This document shows, in pieces, positions 28,207 through 38,246 of a stretch of DNA of 64,000 bases. Every line of letters begins with the position of its first letter. The stretch's first letter is position 1. The notes beneath the pieces are model-generated. The model had not been told where the DNA came from. It worked only from the letters and a program-made list of their open reading frames with translations, and ran no database searches. Source of the stretch: JAHRVQ01 sp029941905 (GTDB lineage Bacteria > Pseudomonadota > Gammaproteobacteria > Pseudomonadales > Azotimanducaceae); NCBI GenBank assembly GCA_029941905.1, contig JAPYTQ010000001.1, positions 310,001-374,000 on the forward strand. The letters run 5' to 3'. The translations under genes and the position numbers were made by a program.

Positions 28207-28487
28207 TTCAGATACTCAAGGTGAACGAGTATCAAATAGCAAAGATGGTTTCGGCTGGCATGCAGCAGGTATCCAATCACCAGGACTTGCCGGTGACTTC
28301 AGGATTACAATGGCGGGAGTGGAACGACTACCCTGGGTACGATTTCCTAAAAGGTAAGACTCTTACCGGGCGTCATCCAGTCGAAACGACGATAGATTCC
28401 CTTTTCTTGATCCTTTCATATCGATCCCCTTGTTGATTGATTCTTTGTTGTGATCTTATTTCATTCTGTTGCACCTGGCAAATGCTC
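28207..28487. other. Intergenic region between MFS and MATE genes
   Basis: A 281-base gap containing one plus-strand frame of 71 codons with no recognisable features. GGTAAGACTCTTACC (28353-28367) could form a small hairpin, but there is no clear T-run. I see no gene here. Confidence 0.4.
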
Positions 28488-29858
28488 CTAACGTCGAGCC
28501 AGTAGTACCACCCTGCGCTCATTATTACTGATCCAGTACAACCGGCCAACGGCACAAACAGATACAGCGAACAGAGCAAGAATCAGCCCAATCCAAAACC
28601 CGTAAATACCCATCGGTTCTCCAAGCCATCCAAAGCCAAGGCAGGCGGACAAGGGTAATCCAAACAACCAATAACCAGCCAGGGTAAAGATCATTGGCAT
28701 ACGCGTGTCTTTGTATCCACGAAGCGCACCAATCGCCGTTGCCTGGCAGTTGTCAAACACTTGGAACACGGCAACGAACAGCATCAATGTCGTTGCCAAT
28801 TCCAGTACATTTGGATCCGTAGTATATAACGAGGCAATCCAATGCCGGATATTTACCACCAATACAATGGCAACCCCCGCGACGGTTAACGTGCACATCA
28901 TAGCCACCCTGGCTGTTTCCCTGGCAAAATCAAGACGTTCAGCTCCAACGTTGAAACCGATCCTGATGGACGCCGCAATTCCCAGTGCCAACGGAATCAT
29001 AAAGGTGATACCGCCAAGATTCATGGCAATAGTGTGAGAGGACACGGTATCAGAACCAAACCGCCCGACTAGAATAGTGATAAAGGTAAACATGCCGATT
29101 TCAAAAAACAGGGTTGCACCGATCGGTAAACCAATCACCAATAATCGCCTGATTCTGCTCCAATCGGGCAAACTGAACTTTCGATGCCAGCCTACACGCT
29201 CAAATCGTGATCCGGTAACAACGAAAATAATAATGACGAGTTCCAACCACATAACGATAGCTGTGGCGTAACCACATCCGACGCCACCCAATTTCGGTAA
29301 CCCGAACAGGCCATTCATAAAAATGTAGTTAAGGGGAACCTTTAGTAACAACGCCGTTGCTGCGATGTACATGGCAGGTTTAGTGAAACCCAATCCCTCT
29401 GCAAGAAAACGCAGAACAAAATAGCCCATTACAGCCGGTATTCCCCAGGCGGCTGCCTGCAGGTATGGAATGGAAACTGCGACTGCTGCCTCGTCGACCG
29501 ACATCAACCGGTAATAGGGTGCCGCATTGTTTAAAGCAATAACAATAAGAATAGAGGCGACCAGGGCAATCCAGAGTGCCTGGCGGATTACTTCCCCAAC
29601 CAGGTCCTGCCGACCGGACCCATTTAACTGCGCCACTGTCGGGGTCACTGCTTGAAGGAATCCCATCATCAGCATCATGCAGGGCCACATGACGGCTCCA
29701 CCGAGGGCAATACCAGCCAAATCGACGGTCCCGAATCGCCCAGCCATCACGGTATCCACAACACCCATACCCATTTGGGCCATTTGCGCACCCATCAATG
29801 GCAGAGCCAGGTTTAGCAAATGTGACAATTCAGATTTTACAGGCACCCCAAACTCCAT
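28488..29858 (-). CDS. MATE-family multidrug efflux protein (NorM-like)
   Basis: 456 residues, 12 helices in two related halves. The N-terminal half starts LLNLALPLMGAQMAQMGMGV and VVDTVMAGRFGTVDLAGIAL, a standard NorM-type opening with the conserved VDTVMAGR. A second-half equivalent occurs around ITILVGRFGSDTVSSHTIAM. It exports cationic drugs in exchange for sodium or protons. It appears to be transcribed alone. A second, more DinF-like MATE protein is encoded at 44390. Confidence 0.88.
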   Translation of the reverse strand: MEFGVPVKSELSHLLNLALPLMGAQMAQMGMGVVDTVMAGRFGTVDLAGIALGGAVMWPCMMLMMGFLQAVTPTVAQLNGSGRQDLVGEVIRQALWIALVASILIVIALNNAAPYYRLMSVDEAAVAVSIPYLQAAAWGIPAVMGYFVLRFLAEGLGFTKPAMYIAATALLLKVPLNYIFMNGLFGLPKLGGVGCGYATAIVMWLELVIIIFVVTGSRFERVGWHRKFSLPDWSRIRRLLVIGLPIGATLFFEIGMFTFITILVGRFGSDTVSSHTIAMNLGGITFMIPLALGIAASIRIGFNVGAERLDFARETARVAMMCTLTVAGVAIVLVVNIRHWIASLYTTDPNVLELATTLMLFVAVFQVFDNCQATAIGALRGYKDTRMPMIFTLAGYWLFGLPLSACLGFGWLGEPMGIYGFWIGLILALFAVSVCAVGRLYWISNNERRVVLLARR

Positions 29859-29963
29859 TTTTCAGCCGAAACAAAAGTGACGAATGTTGCCTCTGTATTG
29901 ATCGTGGTGCAAGAACCCGTTTAATCACTGGTGCCGTTCCAACCAAAAAAGATCAGTGATACA

Positions 29964-29998
29964 AATTAAAAAAAAGGGGTCTTTAAGACCCCTTTTAG
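29964..29998 (-). terminator. Rho-independent terminator of the TonB receptor gene
   Basis: AAAAGGGGTC and GACCCCTTTT form a perfect 10-base stem around a TTTAA loop (29972-29996). In the minus direction it is followed by a run of at least eight T. It lies 22 bases after the receptor stop codon. Confidence 0.85.
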
Positions 29999-30018
29999 TT
30001 CAGAATTTCAGGATTCGA

Positions 30019-32856
30019 TCAATTGATCGTGTACAGGAATCCAAGTTTCAACATTCTGCCGAAGGCGTTATGTGTATATCCGTCGTAATTCAGGTCCACG
30101 CGTGCTAGCGGTGGATCTTCATCGGTCAGGTTAATGGCAGAAAAGCTAATCTTCGCTGCTTGATTCAACACAAAAAGCTGATAGTGAAAGTCAAAGGTTG
30201 TCTGGGAGTCAACGGTTCGACCAAAATCAGTTCCACGCTCATCATCATAGGAAGTAATGTGATTCACATACAACAGCGCGTTGTGGTTTCCCCATCCGTA
30301 TTCAACAAAGGTACGACCTTTCAGATCGGGAAGAGGACGCACACCTCGACCTGCATTTAAGTATCCGGCAGCATCGAAAGAATCGGAAATCTTCACACCA
30401 TTCTTAATGTACTCATCAACTTCGTAGTCAATCGTGTGGCTCAAGTCCAATCCAAGGCTCAGCGCTCCAGGACCCAGATCCATACTATAGTTGGCATACA
30501 GGTCCAGACCCGAGGTTTCAACGGAAGGACCATTGATCGTCAGACTTTCAATTCTCTCAATTTCAGCTGCAGGACAAGCACCATCATTGGTACCACCCGT
30601 ACAGAAAATTTGGCTCTGTACAGCCTCTTTCGCAGCACCACCGGCCGCGTAGGCTGAAACCAGCGCGTTGTAGTCTTCTGAAACAATGGGATTATCAAAT
30701 CTGTAAGCCCAGTAGTCCAGGGTAATTGTCAGACTGTCAGTGGGATCAAGAATAATGCCGAAGTTGTAGGTAAATGCCTCTTCAGGTTCAACAGTCGGGT
30801 TACCAACATAGTCAATTGCCTTAAACGCTGCTGCTGGGCCAACGTATGACAGCGCTGTGACTGCATTGGTGCTAAGAGAATCGATATCCGGACCACGGAA
30901 TGTAGTCTGTAAAGAACCACGCAGCGTGACCTTGTCATTGATAATGTATTTCGCAGCAAGTTTCGGATCCAGCGTGTCGGTACTACCATAATCTTCATAC
31001 CGTACCGCTAACTGCAGGTCCAGTTTTTCGCTGATATCCATTGCTGTTTCAAAAAACAATGCGTGAACATCCTGGTCCTCATCGACCGGTCTGCCACCAC
31101 TGAGGAAACTCCTCAGACCCGTCTGCGCACTACAATCGGTCTGTCCGACATAAGCACATGGGTTAATTTCCAGATTGTTCAGGTCATCAGGCGTCGATTC
31201 AATATCAGTCCGACGATACTGGTAGCCTACAGCCCAGGCTGCGCCACCATCAAAGATATCACCCTGAACAGCCGCGTCGAGAACTAACAATCCGGCTTCT
31301 GAATGCGTGTTGGACGCATCATCCAGATACGCTAACACTTCAGCACTATTCGCAACGGAGGCTTCATAGTCCGGATTTTGGGCACCATAGGTCAGATTTG
31401 CCTGAGACGATGCAATCGCGTTGGAGAACGGGTTGTAGTAAAGACAACCACCCTGTCCTGCCACGGCACGGTTGGTGACCAGGTTTCCGGCAGAGTCAAG
31501 ATCGGCTGCGCAATTGTTACCACCAAATCCGCGAAAGGCCAGCTTGGTGCGACCAATTTGTGCATCAACACCCACCAGATCGGCTTCTGAAGTTGAATAA
31601 GTCAGACCGAGATCCCAGCTGTTACCGTTGTCAAATGCACCTTGTAACGTACCTGCAAGACGATAAGTTTCGTAGTTGCGAGCAGCGCTGCGTCCTTCAT
31701 CAGCACCAACACCAACCAATCGACCGTAGAATGTTGCGCCGGTACCACTGGTAATGAATGGGTCGAATTCCGAGTGCTTTGCAGCCATATCAATCAAGCC
31801 AGGATGATCAGCAGGAACGAACTGAATATCGCCAAACAGCGCCTGTGGTGGATACGACGGAGAAGTTTTCCATTCGTCCACGTTAATTTCAGAGTACATG
31901 AATTCAGCATGGAAGCTTATGCCACTACCGAACTCACCATTGGCTTCAGTGAACCACTGGAGCCGCTCTTCATCTTCAATCAGGTTATCAAAATCCGTGT
32001 ACCTGAAGCGGCAGAACAAGCTGTTGTCAACGCCCCCCAGAAGTTCACAGTTAGGATCCTTCACCGCACCAGCTGATGGAAAAAGGGCACCAAATGCCAA
32101 ACCGGCATTGTTCGGGTCAAAAAACACACCGGGATTACCAATACTTGAAAATCCACCTTCGGGATTTTCCGCATAGGGCTTGTTGGCGAAGTCTCGATCT
32201 CTCATGCTCAGTTCACTGCGGGTTTCGTATCCCAATGAACTCACCAGGCTGAAACTGCCGAAATCTTTACCAGCAATGATACCGAAAGCCTGGTTACCAT
32301 CACTGTCTTCAATCTCCTGATGGCTGACAGAAAACTCAATGCCTTCAAAACGTTTACGGGTAAGAAAGTTAACCACACCGCCTATGGCGTCTGATCCATA
32401 AGTCGCTGCGGCACCTTCTTTCAGCACTTCCACTCTCTCGATGGCGATAGAAGGAAAATTGTTTACATCAACGAATCGACCCGCTGGCAGCCGCGAGGGT
32501 ACAGAAACCTGCCGCTTGCCATTGATGAGAACGAGTGTACGCTGTGCACCCAGTCCCCGAATGTTTACATTAGCTGTACCTTCTGTCGCATTCGACTGAA
32601 ACTGGTTTGACTCCCCGTCTACACCAGAACTCGCCGATAATCGCCGCACGATTTCCACCATGCTTGGCGCACCTTGCTTCTGCAGACCGTCACGATTGAG
32701 AATTGTCACGGGCGACTCAGTATCAATCGGGGTTCCCCGAATAAAACTACCGGTCACAACAACTTCTTCAATCACTTTGTCTTCTGCAAAAGTACTAAAC
32801 GCAATAGCGGGCAATAGGATCCCAACCGCGAACGTTCTTTTTCCAATATTAATCAC
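30019..32856 (-). CDS. TonB-dependent outer-membrane receptor
   Basis: 945 residues from GTG 32856, supported by GGAGAAG just upstream and a signal peptide (FAVGILLPAIAFSTFA). The TonB box region is EEVVVTGSFIRG. The plug domain includes DTESPVTILNRDGLQKQGAP and later VLKEGAAATYGSDAIGGVVN. The barrel ends in an aromatic residue (MLKLGFLYTIN). The EVVVTGSxI form is common in Xanthomonas/Shewanella-type receptors for sugars, peptides or plant compounds. No partner gene on this strand tells the ligand. It is the last gene before a strong terminator. Confidence 0.93.
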   Translation of the reverse strand: MINIGKRTFAVGILLPAIAFSTFAEDKVIEEVVVTGSFIRGTPIDTESPVTILNRDGLQKQGAPSMVEIVRRLSASSGVDGESNQFQSNATEGTANVNIRGLGAQRTLVLINGKRQVSVPSRLPAGRFVDVNNFPSIAIERVEVLKEGAAATYGSDAIGGVVNFLTRKRFEGIEFSVSHQEIEDSDGNQAFGIIAGKDFGSFSLVSSLGYETRSELSMRDRDFANKPYAENPEGGFSSIGNPGVFFDPNNAGLAFGALFPSAGAVKDPNCELLGGVDNSLFCRFRYTDFDNLIEDEERLQWFTEANGEFGSGISFHAEFMYSEINVDEWKTSPSYPPQALFGDIQFVPADHPGLIDMAAKHSEFDPFITSGTGATFYGRLVGVGADEGRSAARNYETYRLAGTLQGAFDNGNSWDLGLTYSTSEADLVGVDAQIGRTKLAFRGFGGNNCAADLDSAGNLVTNRAVAGQGGCLYYNPFSNAIASSQANLTYGAQNPDYEASVANSAEVLAYLDDASNTHSEAGLLVLDAAVQGDIFDGGAAWAVGYQYRRTDIESTPDDLNNLEINPCAYVGQTDCSAQTGLRSFLSGGRPVDEDQDVHALFFETAMDISEKLDLQLAVRYEDYGSTDTLDPKLAAKYIINDKVTLRGSLQTTFRGPDIDSLSTNAVTALSYVGPAAAFKAIDYVGNPTVEPEEAFTYNFGIILDPTDSLTITLDYWAYRFDNPIVSEDYNALVSAYAAGGAAKEAVQSQIFCTGGTNDGACPAAEIERIESLTINGPSVETSGLDLYANYSMDLGPGALSLGLDLSHTIDYEVDEYIKNGVKISDSFDAAGYLNAGRGVRPLPDLKGRTFVEYGWGNHNALLYVNHITSYDDERGTDFGRTVDSQTTFDFHYQLFVLNQAAKISFSAINLTDEDPPLARVDLNYDGYTHNAFGRMLKLGFLYTIN

Positions 32857-33250
32857 TAAATCTTCTCCAAGTAGCTACTTCGAGCACAGCAAAAGGCAAC
32901 ACTAAGGATCGCCCAAGAGTGATGAGAAGTAACAAATCAACTGTGTAAGAAGAGTGGCGTAATGTATTTAACGCACTCTGTTCCCCAAAAAATAATGGCA
33001 ACTTCGACTGCTCCAGACTTTTGACCTGGACCTGGTCTTCCAAGGTGATACAACGCTGATACCGCTTCCTTCACCTACTACCATCGCGAGCGAATCATAC
33101 GCGCTTTTTAACAAAAGTCGAGTTGTTATCTGGCGAAATACGCACCTCAGCGATCTCGGCCTGGCTACTTGACAAGCCCAACGAAGCACGACGACAATAT
33201 TATCTGATTAACCAGGGATCGTGGTATCCCGTAAGGGACCTTGAGCAACC
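32857..33250. other. Intergenic region between divergent TonB receptor and SBP genes
   Basis: 394 bases with no convincing coding sequence. Just before the plus-strand gene is GGGAT...ATCCC (33215-33230), a short inverted repeat with a six-base centre that could be an operator. No clear promoter elements could be assigned by eye. Confidence 0.35.
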
Positions 33251-34873
33251 ATGAAATTATTGATAGCCAGGCTTGTTCTTCCATTACTCTTCGGTTCTTC
33301 TGCACACGCTGCCAATATCGGCGGCATTGACTCCCAATCCGGGACGGTTACCCTGGCACTAAACCAGGAACCCCGCACACTCAACTCACTCACGGCAGAG
33401 AGTGTCAGCTATACCGCACAATTAATGGTTCACCTGCAGGAAGGATTGATGCGATACGATGGTCGGCGCCGTTTAGTAGGCGGTGTCGCTGAGCATTGGC
33501 AAGTGAGCGCAGATCAAATGCAATTCTGGTTGCGGCCTGATGCGAAATGGCAAAATGGTGACACCGTTACTGCCCGGGACTTTGTCTTTGCCTGGCAACA
33601 ACTGGTGCGCCCGGATACAGGCTCAGCATCAGCTAACCTGGCATCACCCATCAGGAATGCAGCAGCAATTATTCGGGGTGAACTGGATCCCGCTGATCTC
33701 GGGGTCAAAGCGGTTAGCAAGTCAGAGTTGCTGGTGCTGCTCGAGCATCCTTGTGGCTGGTGCCTGAAACTGATGACGAGTTCGATTTTCTACCCCGTGA
33801 ATCGAGAATTTTACGAGGCATTGCAGGACAGAGATCTCTATGGCACATCGTCTCAAAGTCACTTGTCGAATGGCGCTTTTATCATTACAGATTGGCAATG
33901 GGGTAAACGCATCCATCTCGGCAAGAATCAAAACTACTGGGGACAAGCGAGAGTTCACCTTGAAAATATACGCTTTGACTATATAGGTATCGACGCAAAA
34001 ACCACACTCAATTTGTTTCGAGCGGGCGAGATCGTGGCAGCTGGTCTCGATCGGGAAACGATTCCTGACGCACTGGGACTCGGCTATCGACTGAAAACTT
34101 ATCCTACCGGTCAGTTGTTTAATATTCAGTTCAGTCATCGGGACGGCATGCTAAGTGATAACGAAAATCTGCGAAAAGCTATTTCCTATGTCATTAACAA
34201 GGACGAAATAGTCAACCGTGTTGTCGCCAGCCCTGGCACCCGCGTTTCCGATTCGATGTTTCACGACTGGTTAACCGTCGGCAAGGTAAAATTTGTCACT
34301 GCTCATCCTCCCACACCACATCGGGTTGACATCCCGAAAGCCAGGGAGTATTTGAAGCAGACACGAGCGGAGCTTGGACTCAATTCTGCCATTCGGATAA
34401 CCCTGACAATCAATGACACCAATCTCTACCGGAGAATCGCTGAATATTTGCAGCTGCAGTTAAAAACCCAGCTGGATATTGATCTTGCCATCGATCCACA
34501 GACAACCCAGATGATGGTGGATAAATGGCGTCGGGGTACCTCGGACATGACCTTGATTACCTGGCCTGTCGATGTCGACGACCCGATGGACCAGATTTCC
34601 TTTATGGGTAACCCGGATTTTCGGCGAGTTTTTCAGGGGCTTTACAGTGGAGATGACATGGCGGAGCTGTATTACAAGAATCGAAATGCTGTTTCCCAAC
34701 AGGATCGGATGTTAGCGATTCAGCAAGTTCAACAATTATTTGAAGAGCGAGTCACGGTCCTGCCTTTATTCGAGGCTTATGGGGCCATGATCCTCAACCC
34801 AAAATTCAAGGGATTTGTCTGGCACCCGGTTCGGGGGTATGCAGATTTTCGCTATGCCAGGTTCGTCCGGTAA
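33251..34873 (+). CDS. Peptide/oligopeptide ABC transporter substrate-binding protein (OppA/MppA-like)
   Basis: Periplasmic solute-binding protein of the SBP_bac_5 family, 540 residues. A signal peptide (RLVLPLLFGSSAHA) precedes the family core: LALNQEPRTLNSLTAES, GVAEHWQVSADQMQFWLRPD, AKWQNGDTVTARDFVFAWQQ and later NENLRKAISYVINKDEIVN. These match OppA/MppA closely. No permease or ATPase genes lie beside it, so it is an orphan that must use a transporter encoded elsewhere, or it has another binding role. It is divergent from the TonB receptor, which hints at a shared peptide-type substrate (inference). Confidence 0.9.
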   Translation: MKLLIARLVLPLLFGSSAHAANIGGIDSQSGTVTLALNQEPRTLNSLTAESVSYTAQLMVHLQEGLMRYDGRRRLVGGVAEHWQVSADQMQFWLRPDAKWQNGDTVTARDFVFAWQQLVRPDTGSASANLASPIRNAAAIIRGELDPADLGVKAVSKSELLVLLEHPCGWCLKLMTSSIFYPVNREFYEALQDRDLYGTSSQSHLSNGAFIITDWQWGKRIHLGKNQNYWGQARVHLENIRFDYIGIDAKTTLNLFRAGEIVAAGLDRETIPDALGLGYRLKTYPTGQLFNIQFSHRDGMLSDNENLRKAISYVINKDEIVNRVVASPGTRVSDSMFHDWLTVGKVKFVTAHPPTPHRVDIPKAREYLKQTRAELGLNSAIRITLTINDTNLYRRIAEYLQLQLKTQLDIDLAIDPQTTQMMVDKWRRGTSDMTLITWPVDVDDPMDQISFMGNPDFRRVFQGLYSGDDMAELYYKNRNAVSQQDRMLAIQQVQQLFEERVTVLPLFEAYGAMILNPKFKGFVWHPVRGYADFRYARFVR

Positions 34874-34944
34874 CCCTTTCCAGCAATGCGGCCAACTGAG
34901 GTTAGTTTGACATCTGATACATAGCAGCTAGATTCCCCGACAAC

Positions 34945-36123
34945 TTACAATCCAAGAACAGCCTTGGCAATAATGTTGTGTTGTATTTCACTCGATCCCC
35001 CAGCAATGGTGAACCCCCGATGATGAAAAAGTGCGCTACTGACCATGTCACAATAATCAGGACCGATGGGTTCTGACTCTCGCATTGTTGAATCAAGGGG
35101 TACACCATAATAGCCGATAGCCTCGACCATCAGGCAATCCATATCCTGGACCAGTTGACTGCCTTTGAGTTTCAGCATTGAAGGTTCGGCACCGATAGTG
35201 CCTCCGCCATCGAACTGCGAGAGCAGTCGCATCGCTGTGGCATCCAGTGCCTGCAAGCGAATTTCGAGGGATGACAATTTCTGTTCAATGCCAGCCTCAA
35301 GCTCGATTCCGCACTTTGATTCATCCCTGGTAATGTCAATAATCTTACCCAGCAGGCGTCGGTTCTCGGCGACCCTGGACACCAGCAAGCGTTCGTTACC
35401 GAGTAGGTTCTTTGCGACGGACCAACCCTGGTTTTCCGGCCCCAGCCGATTTTCCTTTGGCACTCGTACCGCATCGAAGAACACCTGGTTCCAGAGTCTC
35501 TTACCATTAAATGCTATCAGCGGCTGCACCGTGACGCCGGGATCAGCCATATCAATCAATAGAAAACTAATACCTGATTGTGGCTTGGCTTGCGGATCCG
35601 TACGAACCAAGGCAAAAATGTGATCGGCTTTCTCTGCACCAGAGGTCCAGATTTTTGAACCAGTAACCAGATAGTCGTCTCCATCAGAAATAGCCCGGGT
35701 GCGTACCGATGCCAGATCCGATCCAGCCTGGGGTTCACTGTAGCCCTGGCACCAGGAAATATCCGCGTTGAGAATTTTTGGCAGGTAGGTTTGTTTCTGG
35801 ATTGCCGAACCGTACTTGATAATCGCCGGTCCTACCATGTTAAATCCAAACCCTTGTAATTCCGGCGCATGGGCCGACTTCATTTCAATATCAAATAGAT
35901 GGCGACGGACCATCGTCCAACCAGTTCCACCGACCTCGACAGGCCAGTTGGGTGCAGCCCAGCCCTTACTATTCAGCTTCCTGGTCCACTCGTCCTGCTC
36001 CAGTTTTTCCACTGGGTAGCCCAATCGCACTTTACGGGATACTTCGTCGTCCAGATTGTTACTAATAAATTCACGGACCTCTGCCTGAAACGCCTGGTCC
36101 TCGTCGCTCAAGTTAATTTGCAT
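34945..36123 (-). CDS. Acyl-CoA dehydrogenase family protein
   Basis: FAD-dependent acyl-CoA dehydrogenase, 392 residues. ISWCQGYSEPQAGSDLAS is the family FAD/substrate motif. DDYLVTGSKIWTSGAEKADH follows, then the C-terminal GGSSEIQHNIIAKAVLGL. The N-terminal helical domain begins MQINLSDEDQAFQAEVREFI. The exact acyl chain is not readable; the form with ELQGFGFNMVGPAI resembles members acting on steroid side chains or terpenoid acids. It is monocistronic, between two plus-strand units. Confidence 0.9.
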   Translation of the reverse strand: MQINLSDEDQAFQAEVREFISNNLDDEVSRKVRLGYPVEKLEQDEWTRKLNSKGWAAPNWPVEVGGTGWTMVRRHLFDIEMKSAHAPELQGFGFNMVGPAIIKYGSAIQKQTYLPKILNADISWCQGYSEPQAGSDLASVRTRAISDGDDYLVTGSKIWTSGAEKADHIFALVRTDPQAKPQSGISFLLIDMADPGVTVQPLIAFNGKRLWNQVFFDAVRVPKENRLGPENQGWSVAKNLLGNERLLVSRVAENRRLLGKIIDITRDESKCGIELEAGIEQKLSSLEIRLQALDATAMRLLSQFDGGGTIGAEPSMLKLKGSQLVQDMDCLMVEAIGYYGVPLDSTMRESEPIGPDYCDMVSSALFHHRGFTIAGGSSEIQHNIIAKAVLGL

Positions 36124-36425
36124 AGTTTCTTCCCGGATAACGGTTCAATCGTGACTGTCAGCATGCCACAATCACCTATCAGATGCAGTTTGAAGTTCTT
36201 GTCCGCACTGTTCCATACTCCTGAGCGAGTTGGTAATCTTATGGTAAATCCGCTATCATCGCCTGGCTTCAATGAATCGAATCCTAGAGAACGCAGACCT
36301 GACCCTCGTTCAGGCGCTTAACACCAACCTACCGTTCAACGGAACGTACGCCCGGTTCGACATTGATTCCTATTAACCCAGGCTGCCTTGCTGTTGAGTC
36401 CGCCATCGTCGAAGTTTAATTCGAA
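36124..36425. other. Intergenic region upstream of the ABC exporter operon
   Basis: 302 bases between the divergent acyl-CoA dehydrogenase and ABC genes. A possible promoter TTGGTA-18-TATCAT ends near 36268. Directly after it is a 34-codon plus-strand frame (36272-36376) beginning MNRILENADLTLVQ, with no recognised family and no clear ribosome site. I do not call it a gene. Confidence 0.35.
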
Positions 36426-38246
36426 ATGAAAGTACTACTCCGCCTGCTGCCTTACATCAAGGCGCATGTATGGGCGTTCTCGTTCGGGATGTTCGGTTTG
36501 CTGATTGCTCGAGTATTCGAGGCAATGATTCCAATGTTTATCAAGATGGGCATCGACGACCTGACGGTTGTCAAACCGCAGATACTGGCCGGTGAACATA
36601 CTTTTGAAGCCGCACGAAGTCTACTCATCTACCCTGCCCTGGCCATCGTTGTTTGTGTCATCAGCCAGATGATCGTAACCATCGTCAGTCGAATTCTGAT
36701 TCGCCGCATCGGCATGTATGCAGCCTTCGATCTTAGAAACCGCATTTATCACCACTTGCAGTTGCAGGGACCGGGATTTTTCGCCCAATACAGTATCGGT
36801 GATTTGATGGCTCGAGCTATTAATGATATCTCCCTGGTAAGGCAGGTCATTGCAGGTTCAACCCGCATGACCGGGGTGCTGATCTTCACTGCGACGGTGG
36901 GTCTCGGATTTATGTTCTCACTCTCGACCAAGTTGTCACTGGCGGTGTTACTGCCCCTGCCGATTATCAGCATCGTTGCCTACTATTATTCAAAAAGAAT
37001 CTACCAGCAGTCCCATCGTGTACAGGAAGGATTTTCTGATCTTTCAACCTTTGTTCAGGAGAACCTCAACGGCATCAGAACCGTCCAGGCAATGGCTCAA
37101 GAGCAGGAAGAAATAAAGCGCTTTGCTAATACCAACCAGGACTTCGCAGATTACAATCTGAACCTGTTCGTGACGACATCATTACTCAGTGCACTGATGC
37201 CTGTTCTGGCCGCGGTAGCCACGCTGACGATCATTGGCTACGGCAGTCACCTGGTAACGTCCGGCGAAATCACCCTGGGAACTTTCGTCGCTTTCTTCTC
37301 TTATCTGGGACTATTACTCTGGCCCGTTCGGGAAATTGGTCCGCTGGTAACCCAGTGGCAACGTGGTGCATCGGGTACCGCCCGACTATTTGAGATTCTG
37401 GACCATCAGCCGGAAATAGAGAACAAACCACACCTGCAGTTCCCCGACCTCACGGGTAATATCCGCGTCGAGCATCTGTACTACCAGTATGAAAATAAGG
37501 ATAAGTACGCACTTGAGGATATCAACTTCGAAGTGCGTGCTGGGGAAACCATTGCCATCCTGGGCCGGGTCGGCTCCGGAAAATCCACGCTACTGCGTTT
37601 ATTTGCCAGACTACTGGATCCAGACAGCGGCCAGATCTATCTCGATGATCATCCCATTGACGGTTTTCCCCTCGCGGTATTGCGGCAACAGGTTTGCCTC
37701 GTGCTTCAAGACCCTTTTTTATTCGCCGACAGTCTGGGTGACAATATCGCTTACGATAACCCGGATCGAGACCTGGATGAAATTTGGCGCTCCGCAGACG
37801 CCGCCGCATTACGGGAGACCATAGAAAATTTTCCGGAGGGACTGGAAACCATTATTGGTGAAAGGGGCGTGACCCTGTCCGGCGGACAAAAACAGCGAAC
37901 CGCCCTCGCCCGGGGGCTGATTCGGATGACCCCATTACTGATTCTCGATGATTGTTTCTCAGCGGTGGATACCGAAACTGAAGAGCATATCCTCTCAGGA
38001 TTGAAGAAGGTACGACAGAACCTCACAACCATGCTGGTTTCCCACCGTGTATCCACCGCTCGACATGCGGATCGCATTATCGTACTTGAAGAAGGTCATA
38101 TTATTGAGTTGGGAACCCATTCAGAACTCCTTCGCCAGGGTGGCTTTTATGCAGATCTTGAAAGAGCCCAGAGTACCGCTGGGAGGTTAGATCGGAACCT
38201 GCGGGTTAGTACTGCCAACAGTGAAGAAGTTCAGGAGCTGTTATGA
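36426..38246 (+). CDS. ABC exporter half-transporter, degenerate ATPase site (MdlA-like)
   Basis: 606 residues: six transmembrane helices (about 15-320), then the ATPase domain. Walker A is GRVGSGKST, the signature LSGGQ, and Walker B ends LLILDDCFSAVD. The residue after the Walker B Asp is Asp instead of the catalytic Glu. This is the hallmark of the degenerate subunit in heterodimeric exporters such as MdlAB/TmrAB. The stop overlaps the start of the partner by four bases (ATGA), so the two are coupled. The substrate could be a drug, lipid or peptide. Confidence 0.9.
   Translation: MKVLLRLLPYIKAHVWAFSFGMFGLLIARVFEAMIPMFIKMGIDDLTVVKPQILAGEHTFEAARSLLIYPALAIVVCVISQMIVTIVSRILIRRIGMYAAFDLRNRIYHHLQLQGPGFFAQYSIGDLMARAINDISLVRQVIAGSTRMTGVLIFTATVGLGFMFSLSTKLSLAVLLPLPIISIVAYYYSKRIYQQSHRVQEGFSDLSTFVQENLNGIRTVQAMAQEQEEIKRFANTNQDFADYNLNLFVTTSLLSALMPVLAAVATLTIIGYGSHLVTSGEITLGTFVAFFSYLGLLLWPVREIGPLVTQWQRGASGTARLFEILDHQPEIENKPHLQFPDLTGNIRVEHLYYQYENKDKYALEDINFEVRAGETIAILGRVGSGKSTLLRLFARLLDPDSGQIYLDDHPIDGFPLAVLRQQVCLVLQDPFLFADSLGDNIAYDNPDRDLDEIWRSADAAALRETIENFPEGLETIIGERGVTLSGGQKQRTALARGLIRMTPLLILDDCFSAVDTETEEHILSGLKKVRQNLTTMLVSHRVSTARHADRIIVLEEGHIIELGTHSELLRQGGFYADLERAQSTAGRLDRNLRVSTANSEEVQELL

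Noticed and set aside
28221..28436. 71-codon plus-strand frame as a small gene
   Set aside because: No ribosome site, no family resemblance and no conserved context.
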